Shown here piece by piece: positions 44,600 through 53,384 of a stretch of DNA of 64,000 nt. A program made the translations under genes and the position numbers. Position 1 is the first letter of the stretch, and every line of letters starts with the position of its first letter. The stretch is from Peptococcaceae bacterium (lineage in GTDB: Bacteria > Bacillota > Peptococcia > DRI-13 > PHAD01): positions 105,346-169,345 of the forward strand of contig JANLFJ010000002.1 of the NCBI GenBank assembly GCA_024655825.1. Reading direction: 5' to 3'. The notes under the pieces were generated by a model, which had not been told where the DNA came from, did not search any database, and was given only the letters and a program-made list of their open reading frames with translations.

Positions 44600-44700
44600 A
44601 AGAGGTGCCTGTTTCGAGCGGGCGATCAAGCCAAAAAGGGTGGTACCGCGGAGTCCACAGCCTCCGTCCCTTTACGGGGAAGGCTGTGGACTTTATTTAT
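44600..44700 (+). ncRNA. Second, truncated T-box expression platform
   Basis: An exact second copy of AGGGTGGTACCGCG (44637-44650) is followed by another terminator (AGTCCACAGCC/GGCTGTGGACT, then TTATTTATT). Upstream of it is only a short stem-III-like hairpin (GCCTG/CGGGC); there is no room for a Stem I with its own specifier. The transcript therefore meets two T-box decision points, with codon recognition only in the first. Confidence 0.85.
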
Positions 44701-44726
44701 TCTAACACTTTCCGGGAGGAATGAGC

Positions 44727-45578
44727 ATGGAAAAAGCCGTCATTCAAGACTCTTTCAAACTGGCCAGCCGTAAATTCAAGCCCGAAGACACCGTCGTGCG
44801 GGTCGGTGAAACAACCATCGGCGGCCCGGAAATCACCGTAATGGCCGGTCCCTGTGCCGTGGAAAGCGCGGAGCAACTGCTGGACTGCGCCCGGGTGGTG
44901 AAAGAAGCGGGCGCTCAAATCCTGAGGGGCGGCGCTTACAAACCGCGGTCCTCGCCATACTCTTTCCAGGGTTTGGAGAAAAAAGGCCTTGAATACCTGG
45001 CCCAGGCCAGGGAGAAGACAGGGCTGCCCATTGTTACCGAAGTAATGGATACCGAAAGCGCCGGCCTGGTGGCTCAATATGCCGATATTCTCCAGATAGG
45101 CGCGCGCAACATGCAGAATTTTTCGCTGCTGCGCCAGGTGGCGTCTTTCGGTAAACCCGTCTTGCTGAAGCGCGGTCTCTCAGCCACCATTGAAGAATGG
45201 GTCCTGGCTGCCGAATACATTCTGGCGGCTGGCAACCACCAGGTAATCTTATGCGAAAGGGGTATCCGCACCTTTGAGACTTACACCCGTTTTACGCTTG
45301 ACCTTTCAGCCGTACCGGTTCTCAAACACCTTACCCACCTTCCGGTAGTTGTTGACCCCAGCCACGGAACAGGAAAATGGCGCTGGGTCCAGCCTATGGC
45401 CCGGGCTGCTGTTGCCGGCGGGGCTGACGGCCTGCTGATCGAGGTTCACCCCAACCCCAGCGAAGCTCTTTGTGACGGGCCCCAGTCACTGAACCCGGAG
45501 AAGCTCCAGCAGCTCATGGCGGGTCTTGTTCCCGTCGCCCGCGCTGTAGGCAGGAATTTGAACATACCCTCGCCTTAA
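44727..45578 (+). CDS. aroF: 3-deoxy-7-phosphoheptulonate synthase (DAHP synthase, type I-beta)
   Basis: A 283-aa enzyme that condenses phosphoenolpyruvate and erythrose 4-phosphate, the first step of aromatic amino acid synthesis. Motifs are [39 protein letters not shown] and [11 protein letters not shown]. The short N-terminal region (about 40 residues) is the ferredoxin-like extension common in thermotoga-type enzymes. I chose the ATG at 44727 (GGGAGG eight bases upstream) over the ATG at 44721, which touches the ribosome site. It is followed by pheA and controlled by the T-box leader. Confidence 0.94.
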   Translation: MEKAVIQDSFKLASRKFKPEDTVVRVGETTIGGPEITVMAGPCAVESAEQLLDCARVVKEAGAQILRGGAYKPRSSPYSFQGLEKKGLEYLAQAREKTGLPIVTEVMDTESAGLVAQYADILQIGARNMQNFSLLRQVASFGKPVLLKRGLSATIEEWVLAAEYILAAGNHQVILCERGIRTFETYTRFTLDLSAVPVLKHLTHLPVVVDPSHGTGKWRWVQPMARAAVAGGADGLLIEVHPNPSEALCDGPQSLNPEKLQQLMAGLVPVARAVGRNLNIPSP

Positions 45579-45615
45579 GACCCTTCCCAAATCTTGATTG
45601 AAAAGGTGATCTGAA

Positions 45616-46446
45616 ATGGCAAAAACCCTCGCTTATCTCGGACCAGAAGGAACATTCTCGCACCAGGCAGCTTTAAAGTGCTCAAAAACGGGCGCCCTGC
45701 CGAAACCCTATCCAACCATCGCCCATATACTCTCAGCCGTGGACAAAGGAGAAGCGGACTTCGGCGTGGTTCCCGCCGAGAATTCCATCGAAGGCTCAGT
45801 TAATATCACGCTCGATATGCTCGCCCACGAGCTTTCCCTGTATATTCAACAGGAAATAGTTATTGACATCACACATCATCTCTTCTCCTACACCTCTTCC
45901 CTCGCTGAGATCCGCACCGTGATGTCCCATCCTCAGGCCCTGGCCCAGTGCCGCCGCTTTTTGGAGAAAGAACTGGCGCATGCCGCGCTGGTTGAGACTT
46001 CGAGTACAGCGGAAGCCGTCCGCCTTCTCTCCCCCGGCGCGGAAGGAACAGCTGCCATTGCTTCCTGGGACAGTCATACCCGCTACGGCGTACCTTGTTT
46101 AATCCGCAACATCGGTGATTATCCCCACAACCAGACCCGTTTCCTGCTAGTGGGAAAAGAACCCTGCCCAAGCAATAACACCTGCAAAACCACCCTGGTC
46201 CTGACCCTGGCGGAAGACCGTCCGGGCAGCTTATATGAAATACTGGGTGATTTTGCCAAAATGAACATCAACCTGACCAGGATTGAATCACGGCCAGCCA
46301 AAAGCCAGCTGGGAAAATACATCTTCTTTATTGACTGTGAGGCCGGCAGCCACCATCCCGGCCTGCAGCAAGTTTTAGAAAACCTGCCTGCTAAAACGGC
46401 CCTGCTGAAAAACCTCGGTTCCTACACAACTTCATGTCCTTGCTGA
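45616..46446 (+). CDS. pheA: Prephenate dehydratase
   Basis: A 276-aa monofunctional enzyme. The catalytic domain runs from LGPEGTFSHQAA through ENSIEGSVNITLDML to RFLLVGKE; a C-terminal ACT domain (about 192-276) carries GSLYEIL and the TRIESRPAK motif that binds phenylalanine for feedback inhibition. It makes phenylpyruvate from prephenate. No chorismate mutase domain is fused. It is the second gene behind the Phe T-box. Confidence 0.95.
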   Translation: MAKTLAYLGPEGTFSHQAALKCSKTGALPKPYPTIAHILSAVDKGEADFGVVPAENSIEGSVNITLDMLAHELSLYIQQEIVIDITHHLFSYTSSLAEIRTVMSHPQALAQCRRFLEKELAHAALVETSSTAEAVRLLSPGAEGTAAIASWDSHTRYGVPCLIRNIGDYPHNQTRFLLVGKEPCPSNNTCKTTLVLTLAEDRPGSLYEILGDFAKMNINLTRIESRPAKSQLGKYIFFIDCEAGSHHPGLQQVLENLPAKTALLKNLGSYTTSCPC

Positions 46447-46525
46447 AAATAAATCGCCTTTTCACCCGAACGAACGTTGAAATTCAAAAAGATATTTGTT
46501 AAAATGAACGAAAGTAAATTACTTT

Positions 46526-46632
46526 TTATGGAACAGGCGTTGCCCGCACCGATCCGGCGCGGGCAAGCAGCCGGGCATAGGCAGCAGGAAACTGTGGGAC
46601 CATAACTACCAGCGTAGTTATGGCCTTTTGTT
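46526..46632 (+). ncRNA. NiCo (czcD) riboswitch with terminator
   Basis: The leader matches the NiCo aptamer: ACAGGC, a GCCCGC/GCGGGC stem, GCAGCCGGGC, GGCAGCAGG, and CTGTGGGACC, closed by an outer stem TTATGG/CCATAA. The 3' side of that stem (CCATAACTAC, 46600-46609) can instead pair with GTAGTTATGG (46614-46623) to form a terminator followed by CCTTTTGTTTTT. Metal binding would hold the outer stem and prevent termination, turning on the CDF exporter when Ni2+ or Co2+ is high. The class call comes from motif memory; the competing stems are seen directly. Confidence 0.85.
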
Positions 46633-46668
46633 TTTATGTATTTTGCCGGGACCAGGGAGCTGTTAATC

Positions 46669-47562
46669 ATGATGGAAACTGATAAGGAAACCCTCGGTAT
46701 TACCGGGGCATGGTTAGGTGTAGGGGGGAATTTGCTTCTTACAGTGATAAAACTGGCTGCCGGCATCGGCGGCAAAAGCCAGGGACTCATTGCCGAAGCT
46801 GTTCACTCTTTGGTGGACCTGTTTTCTTCTATCGGGGTTCTAATAGGGTTAAAAATTTCCAGCCGTCCCGCCGACAGCAGGCATCCTTTCGGCCACGGCA
46901 AAGCCGAATCCATTGTGGCGGGAATTGTTTCCGCGGTATTAATTCTAACCGGGGTCCAACTTGCTTACACGGGTATAAGGGGTGTCATCACCGGCTCGGA
47001 AAGCGTCCCCTCCCTTTTGACCCTCTATGTCGCTCTTTTTACGGTGGTGTACAACGAAGCCCTTTTTCGCTACCGTCTCTTTATTGGCCAAAGAATAAAC
47101 AGCCCGGCAATCATTTCAGATGCGTGGCACCAGAGGGCTGACGCTTTCGCTTGCGCAGCGGTCAGCCTGGGCATTATTGGAGCCCGCTTCGGCTGCCCCG
47201 TCCTGGACCCTGCCGCAGCCGCCGTCGTCTCCCTTTTTATCATCAAAGCCGGGTGGAACCTGGTTAAAGAGTCTCTGGACCAGTTGATGGACGCATCCGC
47301 CGGTCAAGAAACGGATGAGACCATTAACGCTATCCTGCAATCAATCCCGGAGATCAGGGAAGTTGAATCCATAAGGACCCGCAGTTCGGGCGGGGGTATC
47401 ATCTGCGATTTGAAATTCCGCGTTAACCCAGCTCTTACCGTTGAAGAGGCGCACCACGTGTCAGTTGATGCCAAAAACGAAATCATATCCCGGATACCTG
47501 CCGTCAGAGACGTTTCCATCCATTACGGACCGAGCCGGCAGGAGGGGGATACGGAAATATGA
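46669..47562 (+). CDS. czcD: Cation diffusion facilitator metal exporter
   Basis: A 297-aa CDF transporter with six membrane segments and a cytosolic C-terminal domain. Metal-site residues are the HxxxD pairs EAVHSLVDL in TM2 and DAWHQRADA in TM5; HPFGHGK follows TM2. The C-terminal domain (about 205-290) has the usual IREVESIRTRSSGG fold. It should pump divalent metals out in exchange for protons; the upstream NiCo riboswitch points to Ni2+/Co2+. The ATG at 46669 has AGGGAG nine bases upstream; the reading from 46636 would start too close to the terminator. Confidence 0.9.
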   Translation: MMETDKETLGITGAWLGVGGNLLLTVIKLAAGIGGKSQGLIAEAVHSLVDLFSSIGVLIGLKISSRPADSRHPFGHGKAESIVAGIVSAVLILTGVQLAYTGIRGVITGSESVPSLLTLYVALFTVVYNEALFRYRLFIGQRINSPAIISDAWHQRADAFACAAVSLGIIGARFGCPVLDPAAAAVVSLFIIKAGWNLVKESLDQLMDASAGQETDETINAILQSIPEIREVESIRTRSSGGGIICDLKFRVNPALTVEEAHHVSVDAKNEIISRIPAVRDVSIHYGPSRQEGDTEI

Positions 47563-47679
47563 TTACAAATAAAAGCAAACATTGTTCCCGTTATCCCTCC
47601 TGCTGTCAAGCGTCAATAATACAGTCCATGATAAATTTCAGAACTTTTTACCCAGCATAATATTGCGCACCTTACAATT

Positions 47680-47706
47680 ATACCCTGCCTGCGGCAGGGT
47701 ATTTTT
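47680..47706 (+). terminator. Intrinsic terminator after the CDF gene
   Basis: A 10-bp perfect stem ATACCCTGCC/GGCAGGGTAT with loop TGC, followed on the plus strand by TTTTAAAC. It may also form the last stem of the minus-strand structured RNA, where no T-run follows. Confidence 0.65.
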
Positions 47707-48235
47707 AAACTTATAAAGCGAGCGCGCAACGATCTGCCTTGGACTGGTATGGACAGCTTCATACCCAATCATGATCTTTCGACCATGATCAGGCATTTCA
47801 CCGCCCATACCAATCGGTCGTTCGACCATACAGGATACCTGGACAACCCTGCGCAATCTCCCGACTGCGCAAGATCATCAGGTGCCTTCGCCGGCACTCG
47901 GCACCCTGGATGATCTTAGCTCGACCCTGTATGACAGGTTGGGCTCGTGCCGCAATCAAAAAGAAAAATTCAATTCGACTGCGGCACGAACTTTCCCCGC
48001 CATACAGGATCTGCCCTCCGGCTGCATACAGGCCGTCTACTACACTTTTACAGTCGTAAAAGGAAGCTGCGTCATTAAAAGACGCAATGTCCAACAGAAC
48101 ATTTTTTGCGACCTGCAGGCAACCTTTGGCCGGCCCATGCAAACCCCCTTTGGAGCCCGCATGAGCCTGGGCTCAACCGTTACGCACCCGCATCTATAAC
48201 TTAACCCAAAGAGAAAAAACTTATTCATTTTTTCT
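47705..48235 (-). ncRNA. Large structured non-coding RNA candidate (OLE-like in size and complexity)
   Basis: About 500 bases between cheW and the CDF gene hold no convincing gene but many nested perfect stems. They pair 47745-47752 with 47805-47812, 47768-47776 with 47781-47789, 47827-47834 with 47926-47933, 47871-47879 with 47909-47917, 47881-47886 with 47900-47905, 47945-47954 with 47980-47989, 48045-48051 with 48056-48062, 48068-48073 with 48081-48086, and 48153-48158 with 48169-48174. On the minus strand one stem is capped by GAAA and carries a G-U pair, and other loops are purine-rich, so that strand is the likely RNA. It directly follows cheW. OLE RNA, found in anaerobic Firmicutes, is about this size, but its usual neighbour oapA is absent; the class is unproven. 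Confidence 0.7.
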
Positions 48236-48239
48236 TTTT

Positions 48240-48683
48240 TTAACTTATCTCTTTGAAACCATGCAGTTCTTCCTCGGTAAAGAGACTCCTTAAACTGAGC
48301 AATACCAGCAGGCGGTCATCCACCTTCCCTATGCCTTTTATATAATCGTGACCCATGTTGATGAACGGCGGCGGTTCGATCTGGTCATCGGAAAGCCGCA
48401 GGACTTCCGTAACCTCGTCCACAATAATCCCCACACGGCTGTCGCCGATCTCCGAAACGATCACTTTCGGCTCAACCCCTTCGCAAGTGGTTAGCCCGAA
48501 CTTGCTGGATAGGTTGACAACCGGTACAACATTCCCGCGCAAATTGATAATGCCCTCCATATAGTCGGGAACATCCGGTAGTTTTTTCACCTCGCCATAG
48601 CGAATAATCTCTCTAACTTCAAAGATGGGTACAGCATATTCCTCGGTACCCAGCTTGAACACCACAAACTGCTTTTCCGGCAT
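48240..48683 (-). CDS. cheW: Chemotaxis coupling protein CheW
   Basis: A 147-aa CheW-domain protein: QFVVFKLGTEEYAVPIFEVREII, then MEGIINLRGNVVPVVNLSSKFGL and GIIVDEVTEVLRL. It would link chemoreceptors to the kinase CheA. It is not in a che operon here; the nearest receptor gene is at 41319-43016. The putative structured RNA starts within about 10 bases of its stop on the same strand, so they may share a transcript. Confidence 0.93.
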   Translation of the reverse strand: MPEKQFVVFKLGTEEYAVPIFEVREIIRYGEVKKLPDVPDYMEGIINLRGNVVPVVNLSSKFGLTTCEGVEPKVIVSEIGDSRVGIIVDEVTEVLRLSDDQIEPPPFINMGHDYIKGIGKVDDRLLVLLSLRSLFTEEELHGFKEIS

Positions 48684-48781
48684 CCTGTCACTCCCCCTTA
48701 TTTATCCTGCGCAACCTGCGGAATCACAGAACTGGATTTGCATTCCAATTATACCATGAAGTTGATTGCCTATGATAGTCC

Positions 48782-50446
48782 TCATGCCGAAACGGAGACC
48801 CATTTGAAATCTGCCTCCGGACCAGCAGGGGGAAGACAGAGCCCTTTGACTTTCGGCTTGACGGCATAAGCCCTGGTAAAATCATAAAGCGGTAAAACCG
48901 GCAGGCCGGCCATTAGAATATCTTCCGCACGGTGCAAATAAACCAGGCGTTCTTTTTCCTCGCTGCCGGCCGCCATTTTCATCTGCTCGTCGAATTCCCG
49001 GCTGGTCCAGCCTGTGTCATTATTGCCGCTGCGAAAAACGTACTTTTCCAGGAACGCCGCCGCATCGGCATAATCGGCGGGCCAACCGGTCAGAATCAGG
49101 TCGTACTGCCTGGCCCATGCTCTCAGGGTTCTTTGCTCCCATTGAAGCGGTATAATTTTAACCTCAATCCCCAGTTGTTTTTTCCATTCCGACTTGAGAT
49201 AAGCCGCCAGGTAAAGATGGCTCCCCTCGTCCTCCACCAGCATTTCCAGCTCCGGAAAGCCCTTGCCTTCAGGGAAACCCGCTTCGGCGAGAAGCCTTTT
49301 GGCCTCGTTAAGGTCATTATCGGGAACCAGAACGCCTCCTTCCGCCCGGAAATCGCTCCCAGGCTGGCCTGTTGTCATCCCGGGGGGAACGATACCACGG
49401 GCCGGCTTTTGCCCTCCCTGCAATACCGTATCTACCATCTCTACCCGGTTAAGGGCATAGGACAGGGCTTGGCGGGTTCTGATGTCCTTGAGCGGCCCTT
49501 TGCTTGTGTTTAACTGGCAGTAAAAACTGGCAAAAACAGGGCTGGTGAGCATATAACCTTCTTTCAGTCCCCTGGCGATTTCATCCTGAGGCACATTGAG
49601 CGTTAAATCATACTGCCCTTTTTGGAACGCCTGCCAGCGGTCTTTAACGCCAGCAGTCCCCGTAAACCATGTCATGCTCTGCAGGCTGACGTTTTCCCTG
49701 TCCCAGTATTTATCATTCTTTATCAGCTCATATTTTTTGCCTGCTTCATACTTGCTGATGAGAAAAGGCCCGTTGCCAACAACTTTTTTATCCCTGAACA
49801 ATTCCACATCCTGGTTTTTCAGCCCGGTGGGAACAGGGAAAAAGACGGGATGAATCAACTTCTTGTAAAAGACAGGATTGGGCTGGCCCAGTTCTACTTC
49901 CAACCTTCTGTCATCGAGGGCCCTGATGCCCACTTCTCCGGCTCCCTTTTTCTCTCCCCGGTAATCGCTGTCTTCGGAACGGTTGTACCCTTCCGCATTT
50001 TTAATTTCATAAAGCAAAAAGGCATACGGGCTTTTGGTCTTGGGGTCCAAAACACGCTTCCACGCATATTCGAAGTCACGGGCTGTTACCATCTCGCCGT
50101 TTGACCATTGTGCCTGCCGGATCGTAAAAACGTACCTGGTCCCATTTTCCTGTATCCAGCCCGTGGCCATAGCCTTTTCATAAAGACCATCGGGCCTGAT
50201 ACGAACCAGTCCCTCAAAGACGGCATTAACCAGCTGCCTGCCTGCACTGTCGGAAACCAGCGCCGGGTCAAGACTGGCCGGCTCCGAAAAAAGGTCATAA
50301 TTGAGGTGCTGCCGCGGCGTCACCTGCCAACCCCGGCAGCCCGGCAAAATAAAAACTGTCAACAGGGCAAGAGACAAGAACAGTCCCAGCCCCTTCTTCA
50401 AAAACATCCTCCCTGACAACCCCCTTACAGATTTTTCTCCTTCCAT
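48782..50446 (-). CDS. Oligopeptide ABC transporter substrate-binding lipoprotein
   Basis: A protein of about 554 aa of the OppA/DppA family (SBP type 5). An N-terminal signal ends in the lipobox ILPGC. The first domain has LNYDLFSEPASLDPALVSDSAGRQLVNAVFEGLVR; later come WSNGEMVTARDFEYAWKRVLDP and VVGNGPFLISKYEAGKKYELIKNDKYWD. It would deliver peptides to a permease encoded elsewhere, since no opp permease or ATPase gene is adjacent. The start is uncertain: ATG at 50446 lacks a ribosome site, and ATG at 50407 has GGGAGG directly against it. Confidence 0.87.
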   Translation of the reverse strand: MEGEKSVRGLSGRMFLKKGLGLFLSLALLTVFILPGCRGWQVTPRQHLNYDLFSEPASLDPALVSDSAGRQLVNAVFEGLVRIRPDGLYEKAMATGWIQENGTRYVFTIRQAQWSNGEMVTARDFEYAWKRVLDPKTKSPYAFLLYEIKNAEGYNRSEDSDYRGEKKGAGEVGIRALDDRRLEVELGQPNPVFYKKLIHPVFFPVPTGLKNQDVELFRDKKVVGNGPFLISKYEAGKKYELIKNDKYWDRENVSLQSMTWFTGTAGVKDRWQAFQKGQYDLTLNVPQDEIARGLKEGYMLTSPVFASFYCQLNTSKGPLKDIRTRQALSYALNRVEMVDTVLQGGQKPARGIVPPGMTTGQPGSDFRAEGGVLVPDNDLNEAKRLLAEAGFPEGKGFPELEMLVEDEGSHLYLAAYLKSEWKKQLGIEVKIIPLQWEQRTLRAWARQYDLILTGWPADYADAAAFLEKYVFRSGNNDTGWTSREFDEQMKMAAGSEEKERLVYLHRAEDILMAGLPVLPLYDFTRAYAVKPKVKGLCLPPAGPEADFKWVSVSA

Positions 50447-50621
50447 CACAGCCCTATCATAGCCGCAGCCCGGTCTTTCTGTAAACAGGCACTTAATCCC
50501 AAAACAGCCATTGTTTTTTAAAGGAATTTTCCGTTTTTGAGAGAAGTCTATTTATAAATAAATACGGTATAATTGAATAAGACCCGCAAAAAAATACCAA
50601 ACAATTAAGGAGAGACAAAAA

Positions 50622-51791
50622 ATGATCATCGCCGACAGGCTAAAAAGGCTGCAGCCCGGAATCTTCTCCAAAATCAGCATGCTGAAGGACCAGGTGAAAG
50701 CTGCAGGTAAAGACGTTATCGACCTGAGCGTGGGCAGCCCAGACATGCCGCCTCCGCCCCACGTCAAAGAGGTCTTGCTTAAAGCCGTGAACGATGACAA
50801 AAATTACGGCTACACACTGACCGAAGGCATCCCTCCGCTGAAAGAGGCCATTACCGGCTGGTATAAAAAGAACTACGGTGTTTCCCTCGACCCCGACCGG
50901 GAAGTGCTTTCACTGATGGGCTCCCAGGACGGGCTGTCCCACATATTCTGGGCCACGGTTGACCCCGGTGACATTGTGCTTGTCCCCGACCCCGGCTACC
51001 CTATTTACAGCAGCGGTCCCCTGCTCGCGGGTGCAGAGCTTTATCCCATGCCTCTTGCGGAGAACAACGGCTACCTGCCGGATTTTTCTCGTATTCCGGA
51101 AACCGTGCGCCGGAAGGCCAAGGTCATGGTCATCAATTACCCCAGCAACCCGCTGGCAGCTACGGCAACAAGGGAATTTTTCCAAGAAGCCGTATCCTTC
51201 GCCCTGGAAAACGGGATCATCGTTTGCCACGACTTTGCCTATTCCGAACTCTCTTACGACGGATTCAAAAATGTAAGTTTTATGGAAATCGAGGGCGCCA
51301 AAGAGGTGGGAGTAGAGTTCCATTCCATTTCTAAAACTTTTAATCTTGCCGGCTGCCGTCTAGGTTTTATCGTCGGCAACGAAGAAGTGATTGACGCCTT
51401 GCGGCTGGTAAAAAGCAACATAGACTACGGAATCTTTCGCCCTGTGCAAATGGCGGCGGCAGCCGCCCTCAGCGGTTCAAACGAATGTGTCAGGCAGAAC
51501 GCCCTGGCCTACCAGCGAAGAAGAGACACTCTCCTCGACGAGCTGGCCAAATACGGGTGGAATGTCAACAAGCCTAGGGCTTCCATGTTTGTCTGGGCTA
51601 AGCTCCCCCCATCTTTTACCTCCGCCGGTGATTTTTCCAGCCGGCTGCTTACGGAAAAAGGCGTGGCCGTCGTTCCCGGCACAGCGTTCGGCGAATGCGG
51701 CGAGGGGTATGTCAGGATTGGCCTGGTCCAGGAGCAGGCCAGGCTGAAAGAAGCTGGAAAACGCATGGGAGAATTCATCAGCACGGTTTAA
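50622..51791 (+). CDS. Class I/II aminotransferase, LL-diaminopimelate aminotransferase-like
   Basis: A 389-aa PLP-dependent fold-type I enzyme. It has VIDLSVGSPDMPPPPHV at the start, GSQDGLSHIFWATVDPGD, PDPGYPIYSSG, INYPSNPLAATA, the PLP-region HDFAYSELSYDG and the lysine motif SISKTFNLAGCRLGF near residue 230. It is most like the DapL2-type LL-diaminopimelate aminotransferases of Clostridia, which make lysine and cell-wall diaminopimelate in one step; another amino acid specificity is possible. ATG at 50622 follows AAGGAGAG. A GntR/FCD regulator follows on the same strand. Confidence 0.82.
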   Translation: MIIADRLKRLQPGIFSKISMLKDQVKAAGKDVIDLSVGSPDMPPPPHVKEVLLKAVNDDKNYGYTLTEGIPPLKEAITGWYKKNYGVSLDPDREVLSLMGSQDGLSHIFWATVDPGDIVLVPDPGYPIYSSGPLLAGAELYPMPLAENNGYLPDFSRIPETVRRKAKVMVINYPSNPLAATATREFFQEAVSFALENGIIVCHDFAYSELSYDGFKNVSFMEIEGAKEVGVEFHSISKTFNLAGCRLGFIVGNEEVIDALRLVKSNIDYGIFRPVQMAAAAALSGSNECVRQNALAYQRRRDTLLDELAKYGWNVNKPRASMFVWAKLPPSFTSAGDFSSRLLTEKGVAVVPGTAFGECGEGYVRIGLVQEQARLKEAGKRMGEFISTV

Positions 51792-51857
51792 CTTGTCTTT
51801 TAGATTTCAGTGTTATAAAATAAAGCTGGCTTATCCAGGTGCTTGGGGAGGATGACG

Positions 51858-52520
51858 ATGATTAAAGACACGGAACTGGCTTTAGGTCACGATGCCTCTT
51901 TACGAAATAAAGTTTTTAAATACATTAAAACCCAGATCATAACCGGACAGTATGGTCCGGGGGAAAGCCTGGTCGAATCGAAACTGGCCGAGGAACTGGG
52001 GGTCAGCAGGACCCCTATCCGCGAGGCTATTCGCCTTCTGGAACTGGAAGGCCTGGTGGAAATCACCCCGAATAAGGGAGCGGTGGTCCTGGGAATAACC
52101 AAAAAGGACGTGGAGGACATCTACGCTATCCGCCGGCTGATAGAAGGCCTGGCGGCCCGCTGGGGAGCAAAGCTAATCACCGCTCACGATAAAAAAGAGA
52201 TGGAAAAGATCATCGACCTGATGGAATTCTATGCGCAGCGCGGCGATGTGGATGAAGTGGCGGACCTAGACAACAAATTCCACGAAATAATCTACGAAGC
52301 CTCAGGCAGCAAAATCCTCAAACTTACGCTGTGCAACCTGCACCAGTACGTGCAGCTGGCCAGGCTGGAATCGTTGAAAAAGCCCAGCCGGATTTCCCAG
52401 ACCCTGGCCGAACACCGGGCTATCCTGGACGCTTTTAACGAAGGAGACCCGGATAAGGCCGAAGCCGCAGTATCCCATCACGTGAACATGGCCTACGAAA
52501 ACATTAAACGACATGAATAA
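51858..52520 (+). CDS. GntR family regulator, FCD (FadR) subfamily
   Basis: A 220-aa regulator. The winged helix-turn-helix (ESLVESKLAEELGVSRTPIREAIRLLELEGLV, about 40-70) is followed by a helical FCD domain with metal-site residues (DNKFHEIIYEAS, AEHRAILDAF, SHHVNMAY). FCD proteins usually sense small carboxylic or amino acids. The ATG at 51858 follows GGGGAGG by six bases. It lies 66 bases after the aminotransferase and faces a second FCD regulator across a terminator. Confidence 0.9.
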   Translation: MIKDTELALGHDASLRNKVFKYIKTQIITGQYGPGESLVESKLAEELGVSRTPIREAIRLLELEGLVEITPNKGAVVLGITKKDVEDIYAIRRLIEGLAARWGAKLITAHDKKEMEKIIDLMEFYAQRGDVDEVADLDNKFHEIIYEASGSKILKLTLCNLHQYVQLARLESLKKPSRISQTLAEHRAILDAFNEGDPDKAEAAVSHHVNMAYENIKRHE

Positions 52521-52550
52521 ATGAAATATTAACAATAATAAGGGCGCACC

Positions 52551-52594
52551 ATAAAAGGGCTGTCCCATCTTTTATGATGGTCCAGCCCTTTTAT
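52551..52594. terminator. Bidirectional intrinsic terminator
   Basis: A 12-bp perfect stem ATAAAAGGGCTG/CAGCCCTTTTAT with further inner pairing. The A- and T-rich stem ends serve both of the convergent GntR genes. Confidence 0.85.
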
Positions 52595-52604
52595 AAAAAT
52601 ACGT

Positions 52605-53285
52605 CTATTTCTGGTAACTGATTACCTCCAGCAAGGCAGCCTCCGCGCTTTCGATGTGATGGCGGGCCGCTTTCTGGGCAAGCGCGACGTTGCGGCTGGC
52701 AATCGCCTCCACGATCTGCCTGTGCTCGTCCAGGGCGAATTTCATGCGCCCGGGCACCGCCAGGGTGGTTGTTCTGAACCTCTGCACCTGCTCGCGCAGC
52801 TCCTTCACCATGCCCTGCAGGCGGCTGTTTTTTGACGCCTTAAAAATAAGCTCGTGGAATTTAGTATCCACCTCAATCGTTTTTAACAGGTCGCTGGCTT
52901 CGTAATGGCTTGCTTCCAGCGCCAGGCTGATCTCCATTTCTTCTATTTCTTCTTCCGTGGCGCGTTGGGCAGCTAACCCTGCCGCCAAGGCCTCCAGTGC
53001 TCCCCTTATTTCAAAAACCTCGTTGATGTCTTTGATGGAAAGGCCGGCAACATAAGCGCCTTTCCGCGGGACCATAACTACGTAACCCTCCAGTTCAAGC
53101 TTGCGAATGGCTTCCCTGACAGGAGTGCGGCTAACGCCCATCTCCTCGGCCAGTTCCGTTTCCATCAGCCTCTCTCCAGGCTTGAGAACCTGGTTGACAA
53201 TCGCGTCCCTCAAAGACTCATAGACAATTTCACCAAGAGGCCGAAACGAGTCAAGCTTTATCCTCAACAGTGACTTTTCCGGCAT
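52605..53285 (-). CDS. GntR family regulator, FCD (FadR) subfamily
   Basis: A 226-aa regulator with HTH (LMETELAEEMGVSRTPVREAIRKLELEGYVVMV) and an FCD domain (DTKFHELIFKAS, DEHRQIVEAI, RHHIESAEAAL). It is related to, but clearly distinct from, the regulator on the opposite strand. The ATG at 53285 has AAGGAGG seven bases upstream, whereas the longer frame to 53333 lacks one. Its target is unknown; the adjacent CBS protein or distant genes are candidates. Confidence 0.9.
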   Translation of the reverse strand: MPEKSLLRIKLDSFRPLGEIVYESLRDAIVNQVLKPGERLMETELAEEMGVSRTPVREAIRKLELEGYVVMVPRKGAYVAGLSIKDINEVFEIRGALEALAAGLAAQRATEEEIEEMEISLALEASHYEASDLLKTIEVDTKFHELIFKASKNSRLQGMVKELREQVQRFRTTTLAVPGRMKFALDEHRQIVEAIASRNVALAQKAARHHIESAEAALLEVISYQK

Positions 53286-53384
53286 TTTTTCTCCTCCTTG
53301 CTTCCCAATCTCACAGGATGAAACACCAGTCAAAAGCCGCCAAAAAATCCGGATATGATAATCGCTTAGCTAAAGTATAATACA

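Noticed and set aside
47638..48199. Three small frames (two minus, one plus) in the cheW-czcD gap
   Set aside because: None has family similarity, each runs through perfect RNA-like stems, and they overlap one another on both strands; the structured RNA explains the region better.
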